DNA of 38,332 bases, taken from assembly GCA_903961095.1 (NCBI GenBank), contig CAJCDH010000128.1:1-38332 (forward strand). Reading direction: 5' to 3'. Source of the stretch: an uncultured Burkholderiales bacterium. Lineage in GTDB: Bacteria; Pseudomonadota; Gammaproteobacteria; Burkholderiales; Burkholderiaceae_C. Within the stretch, counting starts at the first letter, position 1. Every line of letters starts with the position of its first letter. Position numbers and translations under genes: made by a program. The notes beneath the pieces were generated by a model. It was not told the origin of the DNA and ran no database searches. It saw nothing but the letters and a program-made list of their open reading frames with translations. Positions 32,818-38,332 of this stretch are shown here, one piece after another.

Positions 32818-34167
32818 CTAAGCGCTTGTTTGCAAATCGGGCGTAGCGATCTGATTTGATATTCGACTTGCTGGGAAAATTAAGTTAAATGTAGATCCCT
32901 TGCCTAGTTCGCTTTGAATTTGCAGTTCACCCCCATGGCGTTGCATGACGTGTTTAGTGATAGCCAAACCAAGGCCTGTTCCACCTGTTTCTCGAGACCG
33001 GCTCTGATCGATTCGATAAAAACGCTCAGTTAAGCGTGGCAAGTGTTCAGAAGGAATGCCTGGCCCTGTATCTTTCACAGAAATAGTCAACTGATCTTCT
33101 CTTTGTGAAAAAGTTAAGTGCACCAACCCACCCAGTGGTGTGTATCGAATTGCATTACTGACTAAATTGGACAGTGCACTGAACAGTTCTTTTTGGGAAC
33201 CTTTCACACAGAGCAGGGGTACTTTGTCAAAAACCAGCGCATGTTGATTGCCATTTTGTTGCTCAGCAAGTAATGTGGTTAAGGCATTGGCTTCAGACAT
33301 GACTTGATCGACTAAATCAGGAAGGTTGACCAGATCTTGGCCATTAGGTGATTGGCTGACTTCAAGCTGAGACAAAATAAGTAAATCTGCAACCAAGGAT
33401 TGCATGCGGTCAGATTGAACGGACATCAGTTGAAGGTATTTCTGTGTTTCCTCTGCGTCAAGTGGCACAGATTGCAAGGTCTCTACAAAACCGCCTAAAA
33501 CAGTCAGTGGTGTTCTAATTTCGTGCGAAACATTGGCTACAAAATCTCTTCTCATGGCTTCTGCTTTGACCACTTCGGTGACATCTCGCGACAGCAAAAG
33601 CAAACGACCGTCACCGTATTTGTGTAGTTGTACAGATAGCTTGCGAAGGCTTGAGACGGCAGCAGATCTGCCGTCTATCAATACTTCACTTGGATGGTTT
33701 TCTTGAGCAAAATATCGGGTGAAAACAGGATCACGGACCAAATGAACGATGTGTTGCAAACGATCTTTTTTGACATCTAATCCCAAATGAGAAGCAGCGG
33801 TAACGTTACACCAGTCGATTCTTGCCTCATCGTCTAGCAATATCACACCATTGGGCGAAGCTTGTATGGCCAGTAGAAAATCTTGCAAGCGTCTTTCATG
33901 AAGCTTGGTACTATTTTCAGCCAAAAGAAATTGACGCTGAATGCGTGTTGCAACATCTAGCCAAGCACCACTCCAAGGTGGGTTAGCTTGAAGATATGTT
34001 GAATTGAGCCAGTTTTGAAAACGTGTAAATTTCCAATCTTGAATCAGTATGTGCACTACCAGATAAGCCAACGCAGCCAAAAGTGCGGCCACAGCATCGA
34101 GCCAAATCCAAACAGGGAGTGCAACGACAACAAGCCAAAATAACAATTCAAACACTACATAGAACAT
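32818..34167 (-). CDS. phoR: Phosphate regulon sensor histidine kinase PhoR
   Basis: PAS-like region then 'DFVANVSHEIRTPLTVLGGFVETLQ', 'ALSNLVSNAIRYTPLGG', 'VKDTGPGIPSEHLPRLTERFYRIDQSRSRETGGTGLGLAITKHVMQRHGG'; adjacent to phoB. Confidence 0.96.
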   Translation of the reverse strand: MFYVVFELLFWLVVVALPVWIWLDAVAALLAALAYLVVHILIQDWKFTRFQNWLNSTYLQANPPWSGAWLDVATRIQRQFLLAENSTKLHERRLQDFLLAIQASPNGVILLDDEARIDWCNVTAASHLGLDVKKDRLQHIVHLVRDPVFTRYFAQENHPSEVLIDGRSAAVSSLRKLSVQLHKYGDGRLLLLSRDVTEVVKAEAMRRDFVANVSHEIRTPLTVLGGFVETLQSVPLDAEETQKYLQLMSVQSDRMQSLVADLLILSQLEVSQSPNGQDLVNLPDLVDQVMSEANALTTLLAEQQNGNQHALVFDKVPLLCVKGSQKELFSALSNLVSNAIRYTPLGGLVHLTFSQREDQLTISVKDTGPGIPSEHLPRLTERFYRIDQSRSRETGGTGLGLAITKHVMQRHGGELQIQSELGKGSTFNLIFPASRISNQIATPDLQTSA

Positions 34168-34179
34168 TCAGTTTCAGGC

Positions 34180-34875
34180 TCAAACATTGACTTGCTTCGT
34201 CATACGGTAGCCAGCACCTCTCACTGTTTCTATCATGTCTGCGGCCTCTCCTAAGGCTTCACGCAGGCGTTTGATGTGAACGTCAACGGTACGCTCCTCG
34301 ATGTAAACATGATCGCCCCAAACTTTGTCAAGCAAGGCGCCGCGGCTGTGCACTCGCTCGGGGTGGTGCATGAGATGGTGCAGAAGCTTGAATTCGGTGG
34401 GCCCCACTTTAATTTGCTTGCCTGCAAAGCTAACCCGGTGAGTTTCTGCATCAAGTTGCAGCTCACCCATTTTGACGACGCCTACGACTGATTCAGGGAC
34501 GCGTCGACGCAATACGGCCCGAATTCTAGCCAACAGCTCACGAGGTGAAAAGGGCTTGACAATGTAATCGTCTGCGCCTGCGTCGAGACCAGCAACTCGA
34601 TCGGCTTCATCGCCTCTGGCAGTGAGCATCAAGATGGGCACAGTCTTGGTTCTTGCGGCGCTTCTCCAGCGTCTTGCTAATGTTAAACCGCTCTCTCCAG
34701 GTAGCATCCAGTCGAGCAAAATGACATCTGGCAGAACATCATCAAGTTCGCGTTGTGCCGTTGCGGAGTCGATGGCCCAAATTGGTTGAAAACCGTTATG
34801 CCGCAGGTTCACAGCAATCAGTTCTGCAATGGATGACTCATCTTCAACAATTAGAATGCGTGGCAGTGTTTTCAT
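34180..34875 (-). CDS. phoB: Phosphate regulon response regulator PhoB
   Basis: 'ILIVEDESSIAELIAVNLRHNGF', 'LDWMLPGESGLTLARRWR', 'MLTARGDEADRVAGLDAGADDYIVKPFSPRELLARIRAVLRR', 'TEFKLLHHLMHHPERVHSRGALLDKVWG'. Confidence 0.97.
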   Translation of the reverse strand: MKTLPRILIVEDESSIAELIAVNLRHNGFQPIWAIDSATAQRELDDVLPDVILLDWMLPGESGLTLARRWRSAARTKTVPILMLTARGDEADRVAGLDAGADDYIVKPFSPRELLARIRAVLRRRVPESVVGVVKMGELQLDAETHRVSFAGKQIKVGPTEFKLLHHLMHHPERVHSRGALLDKVWGDHVYIEERTVDVHIKRLREALGEAADMIETVRGAGYRMTKQVNV

Positions 34876-35570
34876 TGCACAGCTTTTTCAATCTCGGTTA
34901 AGGCCGTATGACGAACATCAGCGCCCTTGACAACGTAAATTACAAATTCAGCGATGTTCTTGGCATGATCACCAATTCGCTCAATGGCTTTGGCGACAAA
35001 CAGCAAATCTAAACTCGCTGAGATGGTGCGTGGATCTTCCATCATGTAAGTGATTAATTTGCGAACAAAGCCATTGAACTCGGCATCGATCAAATCGTCT
35101 TCTTTCAAAATGGTGACAGCCATGTTGACATCTAGGCGGGCAAATGCATCCAGCGCTTTTCGCAATAAGCCGGTGGCTAAATCTGCTGCGATGCGCAATT
35201 CGGATGAAGGCAAATTGCGAGGCGTGCCTCCTTCTAGTATTTGTTTGACCATGCGCGCAATGCGCTCGGCTTCATCACCTGCACGTTCAAGGTTGCCTGT
35301 TATTTTTGAAATGGCCATCAGCAAGCGAAGATCGCGGGCGGTCGGCTGACGGCGGGCAATGATGGATGCCAATTCGCGATCAATTTCGATTTCCAACTGG
35401 TTGACTTGTTTTTCAGATGCAATGACTTGCTCAGCAACTTCAGAGCTGAACTGTGCCAATGCATAAACAGCATGACGAGTTTGCGACTCAACCAGCCCAC
35501 CTAACTCAAGAACCCGTGTGGAAACACCCGTAAGTTCGTTGTCGAATTGGCTTGAAATGTGTTTGTCCAT
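34872..35570 (-). CDS. phoU: Phosphate signalling protein PhoU
   Basis: 'HISSQFDNELTGVSTRVLELGGLVESQTRHAVYAL', 'RQPTARDLRLLMAISKITGNLERAGDEAERIARMV', 'AIERIGDHAKNIAEFVIYVVKG'. Confidence 0.97.
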   Translation of the reverse strand: MDKHISSQFDNELTGVSTRVLELGGLVESQTRHAVYALAQFSSEVAEQVIASEKQVNQLEIEIDRELASIIARRQPTARDLRLLMAISKITGNLERAGDEAERIARMVKQILEGGTPRNLPSSELRIAADLATGLLRKALDAFARLDVNMAVTILKEDDLIDAEFNGFVRKLITYMMEDPRTISASLDLLFVAKAIERIGDHAKNIAEFVIYVVKGADVRHTALTEIEKAVQ

Positions 35571-35583
35571 GTTGTGCTCCTGA

Positions 35584-36357
35584 TTAGCCGAAACGGCCAG
35601 TGATGTAATCTTCAGTTTCTTGACGCGAAGGCTTCAAGAAAATTTGCTCAGTGACGCCAAATTCCATCAATTCGCCAAGGTACATGTAAGCTGTGAAGTC
35701 TGAGACCCTCGCGGCTTGTTGCATATTGTGAGTCACGATAGCCACTGTATATTCTTTTTTCAGCTCACTCACCAATTCTTCCACTTTGGCTGTCGAGATA
35801 GGGTCTAGCGCTGAGGTGGGTTCATCAAGAAGAATAACTTTGGGTTTGACTGCTACTGTGCGTGCTATGCAAAGACGCTGTTGTTGTCCACCCGATAGGG
35901 ACAATCCACTTTGCCCCAATTTGTCTTTTACTTCGTTCCAAATGGCGGCCTTGGTCAAGGCTGACTCAACGCGATCGTCCATATCTGAACGGCTGAGGTT
36001 TTCGTACAAACGAACACCAAAAGCAATGTTGTCATAGATAGACATTGGGAAAGGGGTTGGTTTTTGAAACACCATGCCAATTTGTGCACGGAGTAAGTTC
36101 AAGTCTTGCCCTTTGTTGAGAATATTTTGACCGTAGAAGTTGATTTCGCCTTCTGCGCGTTGCCCTGGATAAAGGCTGTACATGCGATTGAGTGTGCGGA
36201 GCAAAGTTGATTTGCCGCAGCCCGACGGTCCAATGAAGGCAGTGACTCGATGCTCAGCGATATCGAGGTTGACATTTTTCAGTCCTTTAAATTTGCCGTA
36301 GTAAAAGTCGAGATTGCGCACTTCGATGGCGTTTTGTGTTGGCTTATTTTCAGGCAT
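35584..36357 (-). CDS. pstB: Phosphate ABC transporter ATP-binding protein PstB
   Basis: '[32 protein letters not shown]', '[38 protein letters not shown]', '[27 protein letters not shown]'. Confidence 0.98.
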   Translation of the reverse strand: MPENKPTQNAIEVRNLDFYYGKFKGLKNVNLDIAEHRVTAFIGPSGCGKSTLLRTLNRMYSLYPGQRAEGEINFYGQNILNKGQDLNLLRAQIGMVFQKPTPFPMSIYDNIAFGVRLYENLSRSDMDDRVESALTKAAIWNEVKDKLGQSGLSLSGGQQQRLCIARTVAVKPKVILLDEPTSALDPISTAKVEELVSELKKEYTVAIVTHNMQQAARVSDFTAYMYLGELMEFGVTEQIFLKPSRQETEDYITGRFG

Positions 36358-36401
36358 ATGGTTTCCTGTGAATTCAAAAAAATGTCTATTGAGGGGGTAA
36401 A

Positions 36402-37262
36402 TTAGCTTGTCGTTTTGTCTCTAAAAAAGACACGAGCAAGAATATTTAGAACCAGCACAGTCAAGGTAATCAGCAATGCGCCGCCCCAAGCCAGTCGAAT
36501 CCAGTTCTCATAGGGGCTCATCGCAAACTGGAATATGACCACAGGCAGGTTGGCCATGGGCTTGCTCATGTCATCATTGAAGAACTGGTTGTTCAAAGCG
36601 GTGAACAGCAGGGGTGCAGTCTCTCCACTGATTCGCGCAATGGCCAATAAAACACCCGTGATCACGCCACTTTTGGCGGCACGCAAGGTGACGGACAAAG
36701 ACACTTTCCAGCGAGGCGCACCCAACGCAAAGGCTGCTTCTCGCAGACTTCCAGGAACGAGACGAAGCATATTTTCAGTGGTGCGCATGACGACAGGCAC
36801 CGCGATGAGCGTCAAGGCCAGGCTGCCTGCATAACCAGAAAACCGACCGAATGTGGCGACGGCAATTGCGTATACAAACAAACCAATCGTGATGGAGGGC
36901 GCTGACAACATGATGTCAGTGACAAAACGCGTAAGAGCTGCAGTTTTGCTCTGATCTCCAAATTCGGTGAGATAGATGCCAGCCAAAATACCAACTGGCG
37001 TAGCAACCAAGACTGACAGTCCGACCATGAGTACGCTGCCCACGATGGCGTTGCGCAGTCCGCCGCCTTCAGTTCCGGGGGCAGGTGTGTCTTTGCTCAA
37101 AATGTTCCAGTCGAGTGCTGCAAACCCATTGGAAAACAAGACAAACAAAATCCAGAGTAAAACGACCAAACCTAAAGTCATGGCAAACATCGAGGTCATC
37201 ATGCCCCAGAGGTTGGCCAAGCGACGCCGACGGTAAAGTGCGTGATTCATGTTCATTGCCAT
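36402..37262 (-). CDS. pstA: Phosphate ABC transporter permease PstA
   Basis: '[27 protein letters not shown]', '[14 protein letters not shown]', '[18 protein letters not shown]', '[51 protein letters not shown]'. Confidence 0.97.
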   Translation of the reverse strand: MAMNMNHALYRRRRLANLWGMMTSMFAMTLGLVVLLWILFVLFSNGFAALDWNILSKDTPAPGTEGGGLRNAIVGSVLMVGLSVLVATPVGILAGIYLTEFGDQSKTAALTRFVTDIMLSAPSITIGLFVYAIAVATFGRFSGYAGSLALTLIAVPVVMRTTENMLRLVPGSLREAAFALGAPRWKVSLSVTLRAAKSGVITGVLLAIARISGETAPLLFTALNNQFFNDDMSKPMANLPVVIFQFAMSPYENWIRLAWGGALLITLTVLVLNILARVFFRDKTTS

Positions 37263-37263
37263 T

Positions 37264-38253
37264 TCAGAACCCCTTGGCTTTTTCAGCTCTGCTGATCATG
37301 ATTTTGGCGAGCGCTAGAACCATGAAAGTGATAATAAACAATAAGAAACCAAGCGCAAACAAGGATGACATGTGAAAGTCGGCGGCCTCTCCAAATTCAT
37401 TGGCCAGTGTCGATGCGATGGACGTCCCAGGTGAAAAAAGTGAAGTGGGCATGCGATTCGCATTGCCAATCACAAATGTGACGGCCATGGTCTCGCCAAG
37501 CGCGCGACCCAAGCCCAACATGATTCCCCCAATGACACCTTTTTGTGTGTAAGGCAAAACAATTTTTCTCACCACTTCCCATGTGGTGCAGCCAAGCCCG
37601 TAAGCAGACTCTCTCAAAATGGGGGGCGTGATTTCAAACACATCGCGCATGACTGAAGCAACAAAGGGCAAAACCATGAAAGCCAGTACAATGCCAGCCG
37701 CCAAGATGCCCATGCCGTTGGGGGCACCGCCAAACAAAAATCCAATGAGAGGCATGCCGCCTAAAATTTCGCGAAGCGGCACTTGAACAAAATCTGCAAA
37801 CAAGGGGGCAAAGACAAACAAGCCAAACATGCCGTAAATGATCGAAGGCACGGCAGCCAACAATTCAATGGCAGTGCCTAAGGGGCGACGTAGCCAAACA
37901 GGGCATGTTTCCGTTAAAAAAACAGCAATTCCAAATGAAAGAGGAACTGCAATCAGCATCGCCAATCCGGCACTCGCAACCGTTCCAACAATGGCAATGG
38001 CGGCGCCAAACTCTTCATTGATGATGTCCCACTCAACATACCAAATAAAACGTGCGCCAAACTTAGCAAAGGTTGGCCACGCGTTCATGAACAAGGAGAC
38101 AATAATTCCGGCCAGTGCTAAAAGAACCAAGAGCGAAAAAGCTTGTGTGAGTCGATGGAACAGCCAATCTTGGGTGCGTTGGCGCTCGGCTGTTTTGAGC
38201 AAGTGAGCGGCTTGAGCCGAACTGGGCAGAGGATTTGACATGTCTTGGTTCAC
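37264..38253 (-). CDS. pstC: Phosphate ABC transporter permease PstC
   Basis: 'FIWYVEWDIINEEFGAAIAIVGTVASAGLAMLIAVPLSFGIAVFLTE', 'AAVPSIIYGMFGLFVFAP', 'LRESAYGLGCTTWEVVRKIVLPYTQKGVIGGIMLGLGRALGETMAVTFVIGN'. Confidence 0.97.
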   Translation of the reverse strand: MNQDMSNPLPSSAQAAHLLKTAERQRTQDWLFHRLTQAFSLLVLLALAGIIVSLFMNAWPTFAKFGARFIWYVEWDIINEEFGAAIAIVGTVASAGLAMLIAVPLSFGIAVFLTETCPVWLRRPLGTAIELLAAVPSIIYGMFGLFVFAPLFADFVQVPLREILGGMPLIGFLFGGAPNGMGILAAGIVLAFMVLPFVASVMRDVFEITPPILRESAYGLGCTTWEVVRKIVLPYTQKGVIGGIMLGLGRALGETMAVTFVIGNANRMPTSLFSPGTSIASTLANEFGEAADFHMSSLFALGFLLFIITFMVLALAKIMISRAEKAKGF

Positions 38254-38283
38254 TCAACAAGGAAATCAATTTAGAAAGAAAGA

Positions 38284-38315
38284 ATCCGTTGATTGCGCAA
38301 GGGCAACCAACGGAT
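38284..38315 (-). terminator. Intergenic hairpin upstream of pstC, possible attenuator/partial terminator after a pstS expected outside the window
   Basis: Minus strand ATCCGTTGGTTGC...GCAATCAACGGAT stem followed by TTCTTTCTTTCT. Confidence 0.55.
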
Positions 38316-38332
38316 GAAACAGCAAGCTTGAA

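Noticed and set aside
36535-37375. Plus-strand ORFs opposite pstA/pstC
   Set aside because: Antisense to highly conserved Pst permeases.
1-38332. CRISPR arrays, tRNA/rRNA genes, transposases, phage genes
   Set aside because: No spaced direct repeats of CRISPR type, cloverleaf/CCA tRNA pattern, rRNA motifs or transposase/integrase ORFs were recognised by eye; tRNAscan or Infernal would settle small RNAs.

Overview
The window looks like a chromosomal 'phosphate island' from a betaproteobacterium, probably Burkholderiales/Comamonadaceae-like (taxon inferred from protein character only). The right end holds the Pst/Pho core on the minus strand: pstC-pstA-pstB-phoU-phoB-phoR, then ppx. Near it on the plus strand are ppk and sixA. 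The middle holds a set of envelope-remodelling genes. These are a GT4 lipid glycosyltransferase, UDP-glucose dehydrogenase, an LplT-like transporter, a UDP-glucuronate 4-epimerase, an orphan LptF, two PAP2 phosphatases (one with LpxE/LpxF-like motifs), a flippase-like UPF0104 protein, an ArnC/RgtE-like GT2 and an ArnT/RgtA-like GT39. They are interleaved with phosphorus-scavenging genes (PhoD, 5'-nucleotidase), a Psd, a membrane-anchored class III aminotransferase and an MipA-like barrel. The left end is one minus-strand operon joining ExbD-TonB-TonB receptor-ExbB to a TatT/P/QM (TPAT-type) TRAP transporter. By eye I found about ten Pho-box-like direct repeats (7-mers like TTGTCAT/CTGTCAC at 11-bp spacing) upstream of many of these operons, including a perfect 23-bp palindrome shared by the divergent epimerase and PAP2 operons. 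The main hypothesis is a PhoB-controlled system that replaces envelope phosphate with uronic acids: GlcA/Glc glycolipids plus GalA-modified, dephosphorylated lipid A. No rRNA, tRNA, CRISPR array or transposase was recognised.
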